Shown piece by piece: positions 1 to 10,323 of a DNA stretch of 20,356 bases. How positions within the stretch are numbered: the stretch's first letter is position 1; each line of letters begins with the position of its first letter. Source of the DNA: Larix sibirica (taxonomy: Eukaryota; Streptophyta; Pinopsida; Pinales; Pinaceae); the NCBI GenBank assembly GCA_004151065.3, contig NWUY0300010415.1:15434-35789 (forward strand), read 5' to 3'. The notes beneath the pieces were generated by a model. The model searched no databases. It was not told where the DNA came from and worked only from the letters and a program-made list of their open reading frames with translations. The position numbers were made by a program, and so were the translations under genes.

Positions 1-1270
1 AGAAGTTGATGTCTTCTACTAAATGGGTGGTTTTAGGATGACCACAAACCAATGGGTTCTCTATAATATGGCTCTAGCTCTGTCTTCTGGCTCTTTGCAA
101 GTTACAAATTATTGTTGAATCGATACAGGCTGTAGGAATGCTTTACCTATGTGATCATTACGACACCTAATAAATTACAAGCGTGAATGTTCTTTTTTCA
201 TTAAGAAGATACACATATACTAATACAATCTTGTGTGACCCTTGGTTTCATATTCCAAGTGCTCTCTTGGAATTTCGATGACTCATTATTTTCACCACTA
301 TGACTTTTACTAACTCTAATGGATTAGGTTTCCAATAGTATGTTATGTTAGATGAATAACAAGTAGAATTAGAGCAATATTTTCTCAATTTAGCACCTAC
401 AAGTACCTTTCATTGTCATAGTTTTAATTTTTTTGGGGGCTTTGAACTTGAGTGTTATTTGAAATTTTAAAAAGAAGACATCTATGACTATATCAAATGG
501 AAATTTTAGCAAAGTTGATTTAAGATCTAGGAGGCACATTGCATAAAAGTTAGGGTATGTATCAAGTTCTAAAGCATCACTAAAACTAGTGGGGTTCACT
601 AAATGTTGTATATTTGAATATTTAGAGATCCCATTACAATAAGACTAGATTAATTTGAAAGTGGATATTGGAATGTATTATAGATTCAAACTTTATGTTC
701 ATTTGTATGAAATTCTAAGAGATATGCAATGTGCAAGTAGAGTTTAGTAGGGTATAATGAATTTGATATTTGAAGATTTGAAGGTCCAAATTTGGCGAGA
801 CCTAATTCATCTTAAAGTAGATAGTTGAGATTATTACATATCCAGAGTTTAGGGAATTTGGTTTGAAATGTGAAGATATATACCCAATGCAAGTTCACTT
901 CATTGAGAGGCAAAATTAGATGTGCTTGGAAAATTGGGTATAATTCCACTTTGGTAGATACAAACTTAGTAAGACTAATTGCATTCAAGGATAGAGATTT
1001 TAGAGTATTATGGGTCAAAACTTCAATAAAATTAGAGCATAAATATTAGAGATCTAGAAAGTAGAACATTGATCTCTAGACTAATGCCCACAAAAGGTCA
1101 AACAATAAGCCGATGCTGATTTTGTCATAACCTTTAACTGGGATAAAGATGAGGTGTTTCAAAAGGCTTTTAAAATAGGAAAGAAAGGAGAATGTTTATG
1201 TAAAGAACTCGTGACACTGGATATCCCATATTGAGATCATTGATTTGCAACCTAGGGGTCTTGAAAATCC
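1..1270. other. Intergenic DNA, nothing recognised
   Basis: AT-rich sequence with only short open frames (under 70 codons) on either strand. I recognise no protein family, RNA gene or terminal repeat in it. It could be an eroded transposon or plain intergenic DNA. Confidence 0.5.
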
Positions 1271-1424
1271 CACAATTGTTTGAGGCAAGTACCAATGGAA
1301 AGACAATTGTTTAGTGGAGATAAAGATGAGATTGGCTTTAGATTTCAATCCACAATTGTTTGAGGCAAGCACTAATGAGGAGGAAATATTTTAGTGGAGG
1401 GAAAGATGGGATTGCTGTTAGTTT
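1271..1424. repeat. 80-bp tandem duplication (two units)
   Basis: Two adjacent units begin with the same bases (cacaattgtttgaggcaag) at 1271 and 1351, exactly 80 bp apart. They stay alignable without gaps through 'agtggag..aaagatg.gattg' to about 1424, with roughly a fifth of positions changed. The divergence shows the duplication is old. No coding content is seen. Confidence 0.8.
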
Positions 1425-1526
1425 TTAGGGTTACTTTGAAAGTGTTTACACCATGTTTGGGGTGCTTCATGAGATTTGGGGTACATGGTGTATGTTTAGA
1501 CCTCAATTGGTATGAGATGGATTGGC

Positions 1527-2210
1527 ACATGGGAGGTGGTTGGTGATGGATTTGCATGAGGGAGATAGCTTTCTTAGTGATTGTTTGTCCTTATCTAGGT
1601 GTTGAATTGGTATTCTCCATTAGGTGTTGAAATTATCTTGACAGTTTGGTGGAGACCTTTCATGATGGCCACACATAGTGTTCACTTGCCTAGAGAATGT
1701 GCTACATGAGTGGAGGAATAGCGTGCATCCTAAAGGAGGGAATCAAGCCTTGGATTGCTTGGGATAGCTTGGATTCTTGGTTAAAGGCTTGGATTTGGTT
1801 TGAGGATGCTTGGGTTACAACAATGTTCTTGTAGGGGAAACTGACTCAGTGGAGTACATTGCTTAGGAGGATGGATGGGGTCCATGGATTAGAGCATGGT
1901 AGATGGTCTGTGATGGATTTGCACAATGGATATAACTGGCTTAGTGATTGTTTGACCTTAGATTAAGATAGGTGTTGACTTGGAATTATCCCCTTAGGCA
2001 TTGAAATTCTCTTGAAAATTTGGTGGACACATTTCATGATGGCCACACAAATTGTTCACTTGCTTAGAGAACGTGCTACATGGGTGGAGGAGCAATGTGC
2101 ATCGGGTATTGGATGACACGGGGTAGCTTGAATTCTTGTTTTGGAGGTTTGGGATGCTTGGGTTGCAAAAATGTTCTTGTAGGGGAAACTAACCCAATGG
2201 AATACATTTC
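1527..2210. repeat. Diverged tandem duplication, units of about 310-350 bp
   Basis: Two long units lie head to tail: about 1527-1860 and about 1896-2210. Shared landmarks in the same order are 'tgatggatttgca', 'cttagtgattgtttg', 'tgatggccacaca', 'gttcacttgc.tagagaa', 'gtgctacatg.gtggagga' and 'gttcttgtaggggaaact'. The offset drifts from about 374 to 347 bp, so the units differ by indels as well as substitutions. Both are rich in TTGG/GGATT runs on the plus strand. No family is recognised; an internal repeat of an LTR or other untranslated transposon segment is possible. Confidence 0.8.
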
Positions 2211-2262
2211 ATTTTGTACTCTTTTCTGTGTACTTAATTTTGTACTCTTTTCTTTGTACATA
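2211..2262. repeat. 26-bp tandem duplication
   Basis: Two adjacent 26-bp copies (2211-2236 and 2237-2262) share 'attttgtactcttttct' and the following 'tgtac.ta', differing at about two positions. They lie at the very end of the second long tandem unit, which suggests a region prone to slippage. Confidence 0.85.
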
Positions 2263-3430
2263 GATTTTTGGAGGAAGTTTCTAGGGTTTTCTCATGAATT
2301 CTAGGAGGAGTTCTGAAGTCTAGAAGAGACATCTTTGTTGGAGTTTGATCCTTGTGATTCTAAGGTTTACTCTTGTGAAGAAGATGTTGGTGATGATTAC
2401 TCTTTTATCTCTCTTGGATCTTCTTATGTACTTGGTCTCTCTTGTCTTGGAGCATTAGGGTTTCTTAGAGAATTATAAGGTTAAGGTTTCTACCTTATGA
2501 AGACAAGAAGATGAGGGTTTGGGAATAAACCCTATGGTGGATTTGTGGAGAAGCAAAGAAGAGGATGTCTTTCCTTGGAGGATGTGTTGGAGTGATTAAT
2601 ACATATTGGAGCTCCTTGGTTGAACTAGGGTTTCATATTTTCCCTATCTAGGGTTTTGGAGAACTAGTAGACTTGTACTAGCCTTGAGAGAAGGCATTTA
2701 CATGTATATCATCTTGAGCATATAAATCAAGTTTTTAGCTATCCAAAACTTGCGCATTTTCTAGATTTGATTTTAAACCATATATGTTCTTCATGCATTG
2801 TTATTTACAACTATAGTCTCGATGATTTGATGTAAGTAAAAGGACAATTGTTAAGCGATTTAAAATCTTCATTGATGAATATAAGGGGTTGCTTTTATTG
2901 CCGATATATCTATTGTTGTATTTTTGTTATAATTATTGTAAAAGATAAATTTCAGATTTGGTTTATGTGGGATAAATTTCCCTAAAGGGATAGAACTTAT
3001 CCAAGTAGTTTGGTATATTTTCTCCTTGAATTTCCTATAAGTTTGCACTATTTCGAAGTTAATTATTGTACTCTTTCCGCTATTGTTTTATACACTATTT
3101 CACAAAATCACTAAGGATGAAAATTCACAAGGTTAAGATAAAGTAAACCTATAGTTAAAGAGGTAAATTTATTTTCATTAAAAGTTAAAGAGCTTGACTA
3201 AGCATTGCATTTCAAAGGAAATTTTGCATGGTTCTAGAGCTTGTTGTGGCTGAGATAACTCTAGAGTAAAAATAGAATTTGTATTTCAACTAAGAAATAC
3301 TTGAGAGAGGTACTTGACCTTATTGAGGCTACTAGGTGTGAAGTTCTAGGTTGCTTGAGATGAACACCTGCAATTGTGAGAGATTTTGATGAGTTTTTCT
3401 TGTGATGGGAGATCATGGATCTAATACATT
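2263..3430. other. Unassigned stretch, possibly degraded LTR or leader
   Basis: No coding similarity is seen. On the plus strand the segment has features often met in plant LTRs and leaders: several 'ctagggttt' runs (2280, 2640, 2650), a 'cttgagcatataaatcaag' stretch near 2713 that could hold a TATA element, and pyrimidine-rich tracts near 3070. No matching second copy, TG...CA borders or primer-binding site were found, so this is only a suggestion. Confidence 0.25.
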
Positions 3431-3519
3431 GATGGTTGTTATGGATGATTTTTAGGTGGGGTGATGCCTAGGAGGATTTGTGATAAGCGGTTGATTTGTT
3501 CCATGGGTTTACAGTGATA

Positions 3520-4484
3520 GGTGGTACATTTATGTGATTATACGCGGGTATGGTTTTATTTTCAACAAGTGAGTTGCCCAGGAATATATTAGGTACTATC
3601 CACCAAAGGTGTAGTACTTCCATATTCAATATTTACTCTTGAAAGGAAGGGTATGGGGTTGATTTGCAATCATTAATATGAAATCTAATGAGGAGATCCT
3701 TTATATACTTTGATTGTGCAAGTGTGACTACCAAATATGATTGGTTGATTTTGAGTCCAAGAAAAAATTGCAACTGGCCTAAATTAGCCATGGAGAACTT
3801 GTCATGCAAAGCAAATTTAAACCATGCAATGGATGCGGTATAAATCCCTGTGATGAGGAGATCATGCACATGGAGTACAATATACAAAAGTGAGTTTCCC
3901 TATGGAATCTTGTAGAAATTTGGATCTATATGACATCTTGAGAATCCTTGGGAGGAAAAAAAAGAATCCATATTTTCATACCAAGCTCGAGGAGCTTTCT
4001 TTAGGCCATAAAAAGGTTTATGTAGTTTGCAAACAAGTGATGTGTCCCAGATGTACCCCTTTGGATGATCGATGTCAATCTATTCCATGAGATCCACGTG
4101 GAGAAATGCACTCTTCACATCCATGTCAAGAATCTCCCACTATTGAGATGTTGCAATGGTGAGCACAAGTCGAACTGAAGCCATATTGGCAAATAGTGCA
4201 AAGGTTTCATCGTATTCAATACCATGTACTTGCAAGAAACCTTTGGCCACTAGTATTTCCTTGTACTTATTGATGATCCCATTGGCTGTCATCTTGGTCC
4301 TATATAACCACTTACATCGAACCAACTTTCTCTTTTTAGGAATATTTACCAACTTCCATATGTTGTTATCAATGAAGGATTGATACTCCTCATCCATGGT
4401 TGCTTCCCATTGTGGAATGTCGGAAGCTTCTGCATGTGATTGAGGATTAGTAGTAGAAACTATATAGAAATGTGTGGGAAACAA
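3520..4484 (-). pseudogene. Copia reverse transcriptase (RVT_2) remnant
   Basis: The first part (about 4484-4140) reads 'NNIWKLVNIPKKRKLVRCKW', 'NKYKEILVAKGFLQVHGIEY' and 'ASVRLVLTIA', a close match to the start of RVT_2. A TAG then interrupts, followed by 'LDMDVKSAFLH', another stop, 'VCKLHKP', a frameshift, 'GLKKAPRAWYENMD', and from 3887 a clean segment with 'HVHDLLITG' and 'LGQLQFFLGLKI'. The active-site YVDD reads HVHD, so one catalytic aspartate and the tyrosine are lost. Below about 3633 the match becomes patchy ('KPMEQ' near 3500). Confidence 0.9.
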
Positions 4485-4984
4485 TGGCTTTGTAGTAGTA
4501 ACTATATGTGGGCTAGCATGAAACTATGAGTGGGTCCTTCATGCATTAGAAGGATCTCCAGCTAGTTTTCATTTTGCTTCAAGAGTTTGCTCTACCCAAG
4601 AAGGTGGAACTGTTAGATCTAAAATACTCTCTTCTTCATTGTCTTAAGTTTCTTTGTCATGTGACTTTGATGGATATTTAAAATCTTAAATTTATTTTTA
4701 TATAGTGGAGGAATCATCGAAAACATCATCGTCAATAAGTAGTGGTGCATATGTAGGAGGAGTAGCTGCATGCATGAGGACTTCTTCAAACTTCGCACTT
4801 CTTTCCATGACAAAATTTTTAATGATGGAATTTAGTAACATGTATTTCTTTAACCCTTCTAGATAGCCTACAAATATGCATTGTTCACTTTATGGATCAA
4901 AGGCCCTCCTTTTCTTGGAAGGAATGTGATCTCATGGACAAGATCCAAACACCCTAATGTGCTTTATCGTTAGTTTTTTACCAC

Positions 4985-5440
4985 TCTAAGCTTCAAATGG
5001 AGTAGCTCCTTTCAATATTTTATGAGGAACTTTGTCTTGAATGTAGGTTGAACAATCAATAGCCTCAACCCAAAGTTTTGGGGCAAGTGACTTGGACCGA
5101 TATGCATGTGGCCATCTCCTTGAAGGTTTTATTCTTCCTTTCTACAAATCCATTTTTTTGTGGAGTATATAGAATTGTATGCTGCAACTTAATGCCCGAT
5201 GTTGCAGATTGATGTTGTAAATATTTGTTGACATACTCCCCCCCATTGTATTTATGTAGGATTTTTACCCCCTTCCCTAACTACTTCTTTGCAAGGGCTT
5301 TGAAATCCTTGAAACATTCAAATACTTTTATTTCTGTTTGAGAAAGTACACCCATGTGTATGTCGACCAATCATCAATGAAGGTCAAGACATAATTGGCC
5401 CTGCTCATGGATGGGTGTGGGAATGGGTCTATTATGCCAC
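4985..5440 (-). pseudogene. Copia integrase core remnant
   Basis: Minus-strand motifs are 'YVLTFIDDWSTYTWVYFL', then 'KYNGGEYVNKYL' where active elements have DNGGE, then 'TPQKNGFVERKN' with the catalytic glutamate kept, then 'LAPKLWVEAI' and 'KVPHKILKGATPFEA'. Thus the first and second catalytic acids are changed (Asp to Gly, Asp to Tyr) and the third remains. Frameshifts lie near 5335 and 5100, and stops near 5280 and 4990. The enzyme would be inactive even without the frame breaks. Confidence 0.85.
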
Positions 5441-5645
5441 TGTGGACAAATTCAAGAATGGAATAGGCTCTCCAAGCCTTCCCTTTCTCAATTTTTTATT
5501 CGATATGTTTACCAAGGGAACAACCTGGACATACTCCATCAGAATAAGTCATGTCGAGCAAACATGTCACCATACCTTGTTTTCTTTGATAATGCAAGTA
5601 TGGGTTGTTGAGGTGACCAAACCTCTCACGCCATAACCTGCTTAC
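5440..5645 (-). pseudogene. Copia GAG-pre-integrase zinc-binding segment
   Basis: Translated on the minus strand, this continues the copia polyprotein with 'RLWRERFGHLNN' and then 'VCPGCSLGKH', the histidine and CxxC part of the integrase N-terminal zinc-binding region. One in-frame TAA follows shortly after GKH. The next recognisable motif, 'LEFVHSG', is where the first integrase aspartate belongs (usually HSD); here it is glycine. Confidence 0.8.
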
Positions 5646-6314
5646 TTAACCGTAGTGGATTAGAAGTATAGAGGAAGGGGATTCGAGGACAAAGTTATAC
5701 AAAACATACAATTTTGATTTATGGTCAACTTTCCCAACAACAACCTTTGATCCATTGGCCATATAATAGATGACTAATGAATATTTGGTGAACTCCACTT
5801 GCTTTATTGATCCTGAGTGAGTGATTTGATAGATATAAAGGACATTCTTGGACAAATAAGGTACATAAAGCACATCTTGAAACAATCCATCCTTTTGATG
5901 AATTACTCTCTTTCCACATACCTTTATTGGACTGTTGTCTCCCATGAGGACTTCCTGATTGGTGTATGGCTCAATAAAAGAGAACATGTCCTCAGATAAG
6001 GCCATGTGATTGGGGGCCCCATAGTATAGGATCAATGAATATTTTGATGAAGAATAAACTGTCACAAGTGCATGGCCTCTATTTGTTTGATGTCTTTTAG
6101 CTCCCTTGTTTGACTCCTTCCCTTCTGCTTCTTCATTGAACTTCTTGTATCTACAATCTTGTTCTTTATATGGGCCCTTCTTGCAATAAGCACATAATGT
6201 ATTCTCCTTGTTGGTACTACCATATTTGGAGTATGAATTATCATGTGAAAACCTTGGATTTAGTTCCTTTTTTAGTTTGAATGGTGGTCTCTTCTTGCTC
6301 ATCTTCTTGCTCAT
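5646..6314 (-). pseudogene. Copia gag zinc knuckle and protease remnant
   Basis: This 222-codon open segment is the longest in the copia remnant. Residues 41-54 match a CCHC zinc knuckle in spacing (C41, C44, C54), but the histidine position is Tyr49. Residues about 82-117 match the copia protease: the active-site DSGA motif reads YYGA at 97-100, so the catalytic aspartate is replaced by tyrosine, followed by the usual NHM. The later 'QDVLYVPYLSKNVL' motif is typical of the region after protease. The first residues repeat KKMS, encoded by a 12-bp DNA repeat. The frame has a stop just upstream of Met1, so this is an internal piece rather than a true start. Confidence 0.88.
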
Positions 6315-6376
6315 CTTCTTGTTCCCCTAACTACTGGTGAGCTCTCAGAATGGATGCCTAATAAGNTAGATTCAGC

Positions 6377-6780
6377 TTGGAAATGACAAATTGGATAATG
6401 GGATGTGTAGTATCCACTCATTCTGTGGTTTTGCTTAATGGCTCAAGTATGTCCTTTCTCAAATCCTCTTGTGGTTTACAACAAGGATGTCCTCTTTCTC
6501 CTTGTTTGTTCTTGTTGGTGGTTGAAGGGCTAAGTAGATTGTTGCTATTTGAGCGGTCTAGAAGAAAGATTTTGGGGGTGTCATTCAATGGCCACGAAAA
6601 TCTGACTCATCTTATGTTTGTGGATTATATCTTTCTCTTTGTGTTCAATCTGTGTTGGAATGTTAATGCTTGGAGGACACTTTATCCCTATTCTGCAAGG
6701 CCACAAGTATGGAAGTCAGTGATCACAAATCTTCCTTGTTTATATTACAGAATCAATTGGATCGGAGAGAATTTTTGAGA
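6377..6780 (+). pseudogene. LINE reverse transcriptase palm remnant
   Basis: The segment contains 'VVLLNGSS' and then 'GLQQGCPLSPCLFLLVVEGL', the hallmark GxxQGxPLSPxLF block of non-LTR reverse transcriptases, followed by 'NLTHLMFVDYIFLF' at 6599-6634. The active-site box, normally FADD, reads FVDY (6617-6628), so the second aspartate is replaced by tyrosine. After about 6660 the similarity is lost for some 130 bp, consistent with a deletion or frame change. Confidence 0.9.
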
Positions 6781-6799
6781 AGGTACTTTCCCTTTTAGT

Positions 6800-7290
6800 G
6801 TTGTAGGATGGAAGATGGTGTCCCTTATCTCGGCTTCATTCTCAATCCCAACAAGTATGGAAAGCGGGATTGGTCATGGTTGATTTCCAAGGTAGAAGCG
6901 AGAATCAATTTGAGGTGCAACAATTTAATTTCATGAGGTGGAAGGTTGGTTTTGGTCAAGTCAATTTTGGAAGCCATTCTGGTATATTGGCATATGTTGG
7001 CATGTATTCCGAAGTCAACTTTGGACATAATTTGCAAGATTTGTTTCAATTTTTTGTGGAAAAACAATAAGGAGTATCAGGGGTTTCATTTGGTTGGTTG
7101 GAAACATTTAGTAGCTCCCAAATCTTCTGGAGGTTGGGGATTGAAAGACATTTTTCATTTCAATAAGGTTCTTGCTACAAAATCTCTCTGGAATTTTCTC
7201 TCCAAGGATAGCTTTTGGAAAGATATTATGATTGCCAAGTATGTAGCTTTGGGTTTTGTGACTGATTGGGTGCGTAAAAGAGATTAAAGT
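6800..7290 (+). pseudogene. LINE post-palm connection region
   Basis: One frame, with a single TGA near 6934, reads 'EDGVPYLGFILNPNKYG', 'DWSWLISKVEARINL', 'GGRLVLVKSILEAILVYW', 'FNFLWKNN' and 'GWKHLVAPKSSGGWGLKD'. This is the familiar plant LINE stretch between reverse transcriptase and the zinc-binding domain. The C-terminal part is open to 7287, and a TAA follows at 'KRD'. Confidence 0.88.
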
Positions 7291-7720
7291 TCACACTTAA
7301 TTTCTAATCAATGGAAGGCCCTTTCAAATGACTTTTCCTTGTTGGCTCCTTTCCTTGGATGGAAAGTGGGAAATGGGAAGTCAGATCGTGTGGGTGTTGA
7401 TGCACTGATGGGGAGTCAAGGAAATCATATTCTCCCAATGGTGACGGTCAAGCATTTTCAAGACATTGGGAAGGTGACTTTGAACAAATTCGTTAAGCCC
7501 TCATAAACGACACTATGGCAGCAGTGTTGGCTTTCAACGGAAGACTTAGGATTCAGAGACAAGTGAGAGGACTCTTAGGAGGAATTTTGACAGATGCTTC
7601 AATAAGCTCATATCTGAATCGATGGAGAAGCTAATGTTTTAAGTTGTATTTACATTACATATGGTGGATTTTATACAACTAAGCTCGGGTATGATTCTTA
7701 TTCTCCAATGAAATAGTCGA
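7291..7720 (+). pseudogene. LINE linker region, several stops
   Basis: The reading continues weakly with 'WKVGNGKSDRVGVDALMG', which resembles the 'VGNG..i.iG.D.w.G' motif of plant LINEs and related repeats. Multiple stops and shifts follow (near 7505 and after 7540), and the end of the linker is not alignable by eye. Confidence 0.65.
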
Positions 7721-8230
7721 GCCTAAGTGGTGGTGGGGAAAACTATGGAAGATAAAATATCCTCCCAAGTGCATATTACATTTTTGGTTAATTATGGCTA
7801 ATCGTGCATTAACTTGGGACAGATTGAAGAAATTCAATTTCAGTGGCCCAGGTATCTATCTTTTGTGCAAAGAGGATGATGAATCAAGTGATCATATTTT
7901 CTTAAGATGCCACTACTCCATAAGGGTTTGGAAAGAAACTGAAAAGAGCCTGAATATAACTAATATTTGGTCTGGACAATCAATTGATTAGTGTTTTAGG
8001 AATTTTTTCTCTTCTTAGATGTTAATACGATTAAAATCCCTTCCTCTATTGGTCTCATGGGGCATTTGGTTAGCTAGGAATAAGGTAGTTTTCGAAGGTA
8101 CTATTATGCCTCCTTTCCAGGTGTTTGCACAAGCACTATCTCTTTTTCAGTTTTATCATGATAAGCCCCATAAAGGCTCTTGCAAGAGAGGTTGCTCCAT
8201 TGAGTATTCAGGAGGACTAGGCCCGGTCTT
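7721..8230 (+). pseudogene. LINE zf-RVT zinc-binding and WGIWLARN region
   Basis: The reading 'WWGKLWKIKYPPKC' then 'RALTWDRLKKF', 'GPGIYLLCKEDDES', 'DHIFLRCHYSIRVW' is the zf-RVT domain. The first of its paired cysteines is tyrosine (IYLLC), so zinc binding would be impaired. A stop at 7989-7991 separates this from 'SWGIWLARNKVVFEG' (about 8050-8100), a conserved block before RNase H in plant LINEs. Confidence 0.88.
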
Positions 8231-8676
8231 TCTTTGATGGGGAAAGTCAATAACACAACCAAGTTAGTGGATTTGGCTTTGTTTTGTACATCTCTAGGGA
8301 TCACTTTTTTCAGGGCAAAGGTGGATTGGGTCCATGTACTAACAATTATGCAGAGTTTAAGGGATTATTCTATCTGTTGTAGCAGAAATCTAGACAAGGT
8401 ATTCAAAGTCTACAGGTTTTCGGTGATTAGTAGTTGGCCATCAACTGGATGTTGGGGTCGACAGAGATCATAAACATTGGATTAGTATATATGGCTAATC
8501 AATTGAAAATTATCAGTGATTCCTTCTTATGTGTTAAATACAAGCATATATTTAGAGAATTGAATACATTGGCAGATGCTCTCTTTAGGCAGAGTTTATC
8601 TGTGCATTCTAGTTCACTGAGATTGGAAGAATTCAAAGGGGGTACTTTAGTCTCCTCCCTGGAGATCCCATTATGA
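8224..8676 (+). pseudogene. LINE C-terminal RNase H domain, catalytic acids retained
   Basis: A single frame from 8224 to 8676, interrupted only by stops (8251 TAA, one TAG after 'GLFYLL', and a TAG pair after 'LQVFGD'), reads 'SFFDGESQ', 'SGFGFVLYISRDH', 'CTNNYAEFKGLFYLL', 'LQVFGD', 'INWMLGSTEI', 'HIFRELNTLADALF'. These correspond to the four carboxylates of type I RNase H: Asp in FFDG, Glu in YAEFK, Asp in FGD and Asp in LADAL. The spacing is undisturbed and there is no frameshift, which makes this the best preserved part of the LINE. It would remove RNA from the RNA/DNA hybrid during retrotransposition. Confidence 0.88.
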
Positions 8677-8870
8677 ACTCTCTTTTGGAGTTAGGATCTT
8701 TATTATGAGTCTCTCATACCTATCTATGTCAATATTTCTAGATTTCTCTTGGCATAATTTGGTGTACTGTTTCATAGACTTTTGCCTTATTGTGGCTTTG
8801 GTTTTTGCCTCCCGGCACTAAAGAATGTATTTTCTAATCTAAATGAATGGAAATACAATTTTGGAAAACA
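8677..8870 (+). other. LINE 3' untranslated tail
   Basis: After the TGA at 8674-8676 the sequence has no coding content and includes 'tttttgcctcccggcact' near 8799-8820, then 'tctaatctaaatgaatgg' near 8833. In plants such text typically sits just before the end of L1-type LINEs. The exact 3' border is not defined; a short A-rich run lies near 8885. Confidence 0.55.
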
Positions 8871-9971
8871 TCTAGCAATTCACTAAAAAAGGTGCAAAGG
8901 TATGTCAAAAGGGAAAAAAACGTAAAGTAATTGACATTTGGCAAAGACTAATAATGTGACATAGGTTCATATATTTATAAAAAATAAACTAAATCGAAGT
9001 GATTAATAGATAGTTAAAGAATAGCTTTGACATTTTGTAGGGACTAATAATGTAACATAAATGTTAGAGTAAGTTGTTCTTGAAAACATCTTTCATTTAT
9101 TTGAAAATACAACTTAAATCATAGATTTAAATTGTAAATCACCATAGTTTAATTTGTTTTAAAGTTAAGAACAAGGTCTACATTGTAAGCTGGCTTCAGG
9201 GGCACACAAATCTATAGGAGCCAGCAAGTCTTGTTGTCATTAAACTTCACATATCATGTTCACTAAATGCTATTCAATACCGTAAAATTTAAATAGGAGA
9301 TTATGCTAGTTTTTCCACTTGTGCAAATTGGATCATAACCTCTCCGAGACAATGGTCTAGGCAGAGAGGCCCTTAGCCGAGGTAAAACTGACTAAAGTGG
9401 GTTGCAGTTTGAACACTAACCAAATGCAAAGTATCGTAGGTTGTACTATAGTGACATTAAATTCTTAGAATTGATCCCAATATACACACATTGGTCCTTT
9501 CTACTCTCCTAATCAATAGATATTTTTGTTCTAGTGATTTCAATTAAAAGAAATATTATAGTTTCCATAAATCCACTTCTCGGGTCCATTTAGGGACCAA
9601 GAATCGGAAATATCTTAAAGAAATCACATTGAGCTACCATCATCAATGCTTTAAAATCTACAATTAAGCAACTAGCTTAAGTAGGAATCAAAGTTGAAGA
9701 AGATGATGCAAAAATTGTGTACCACCAAAATATAATGACATTTAATTTACTAACAACGCAATAGTAAGTTTCTTCTTCAATAAGCACATGCAATGAAGTC
9801 GAACAAGGTAGATATGTCTATTCACTAACATCGTAATGGTAAGTTTATTTTTCAAATGATAATTTACAAACTTATAATGCTACAACACATAATATTTTAT
9901 AATTAGACTTTCCACTCAAAAGCCTATAATTGGTCTCTCTATAGACATCTTATAGAAATGCAATTGAAGGA
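8871..9971. other. Intergenic, AT-rich, short dispersed repeats
   Basis: No gene is recognised. Small direct repeats are visible: 'gactaataatgt.acata' near 8945 and 9042, and a 32-bp imperfect pair at 9749-9780 and 9824-9855 sharing 'actaaca.cg.aat.gtaag' with 'tt.ttcaa' at the end. The copia gag expected if the LINE had simply split the copia element is not seen here on the minus strand. Confidence 0.5.
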
Positions 9972-10237
9972 CTAGACATTGACTTGCTTTGCCTGGTCTA
10001 TAAGTAAATCATCTAGAGGGATTTTTCTTCCATTATCCTGGCTCATGTAGACACATCCATACTCCCCAACTTGAATGGCTTTTTACAGGTTAGGATGATC
10101 TCCATCTATCAGTTTGAGAGCGTCACCAATCAACACATCAGGTTGTAGACTTGAGAACGTGACAATCAACATACGATTTTGATTTGTATTCTCTATTGTC
10201 AGGTGCTCGACACTCTTGTATTTTCCATTGATTACAT

Positions 10238-10323
10238 CTACCATTACAGAATCCCTGTATCATTTTTACCCAAATCAGACAAATAACTGAAATGCCAAAA
10301 GGAGTCCAAAGAATTTCAATTAC
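10238..10323 (-). other. Dioxygenase intron 3, acceptor uncertain
   Basis: The donor is TTACAA|GTAATT after 'KYFLQ'. Two acceptors are possible on the minus strand: one giving exon 4 from 10237 (intron 86 bp), one giving it from 10254 (intron 69 bp). Neither joins the HSD-containing frame to the 'VINGKYKS' frame without a one- or two-base discrepancy. Either a base has been lost here too or the true border has decayed. Confidence 0.6.

Larger units (their letters stand above)
3430..6335 (-). mobile_element. Decayed Ty1/copia retrotransposon, gag end and pol
   Basis: Reading down the minus strand, the domains occur in the order that defines copia elements: nucleocapsid zinc knuckle, aspartic protease, GAG-pre-integrase, integrase core, then reverse transcriptase (RVT_2). 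Similarity fades near 3430, before a clear RNase H domain. Most of gag and both LTRs are absent. The reading is broken by several frameshifts and stops, and catalytic residues of every enzyme are lost. It cannot move on its own. The gag side stops abruptly where the LINE begins. Family membership is clear from the motifs; the lineage within copia is not assigned. Confidence 0.92.
6370..8870 (+). mobile_element. 5'-truncated plant L1-type LINE with RNase H, decayed
   Basis: Plus-strand order of remnants: reverse transcriptase palm, connection region, zf-RVT zinc-binding motif, then RNase H, followed by about 190 bp of 3' untranslated DNA ending near 'aatggaaatacaa' at 8845-8858. That order is characteristic of the plant L1-like LINEs that carry a C-terminal RNase H. 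The endonuclease and the first reverse transcriptase motifs are missing, as expected of 5' truncation at target-primed insertion or later loss. No clear poly(A) tail or target-site duplication could be defined. The frame is broken many times, so it is inactive. Confidence 0.9.

Noticed and set aside
3890-4090. 66-codon plus-strand open frame
   Set aside because: It covers the middle of the copia reverse transcriptase (minus strand 'GLKKAPRAWYENMD' and 'DMDVKSAFLH'), so it is a shadow.
4156-4383. 75-codon plus-strand open frame
   Set aside because: It is antisense to the copia reverse transcriptase, whose motifs on the minus strand explain this stretch.
9340-9372. 'cctctcc...agagagg' hairpin considered as a regulatory element
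   Set aside because: The stem is only about five pairs with a long loop, unremarkable in a window of this size.
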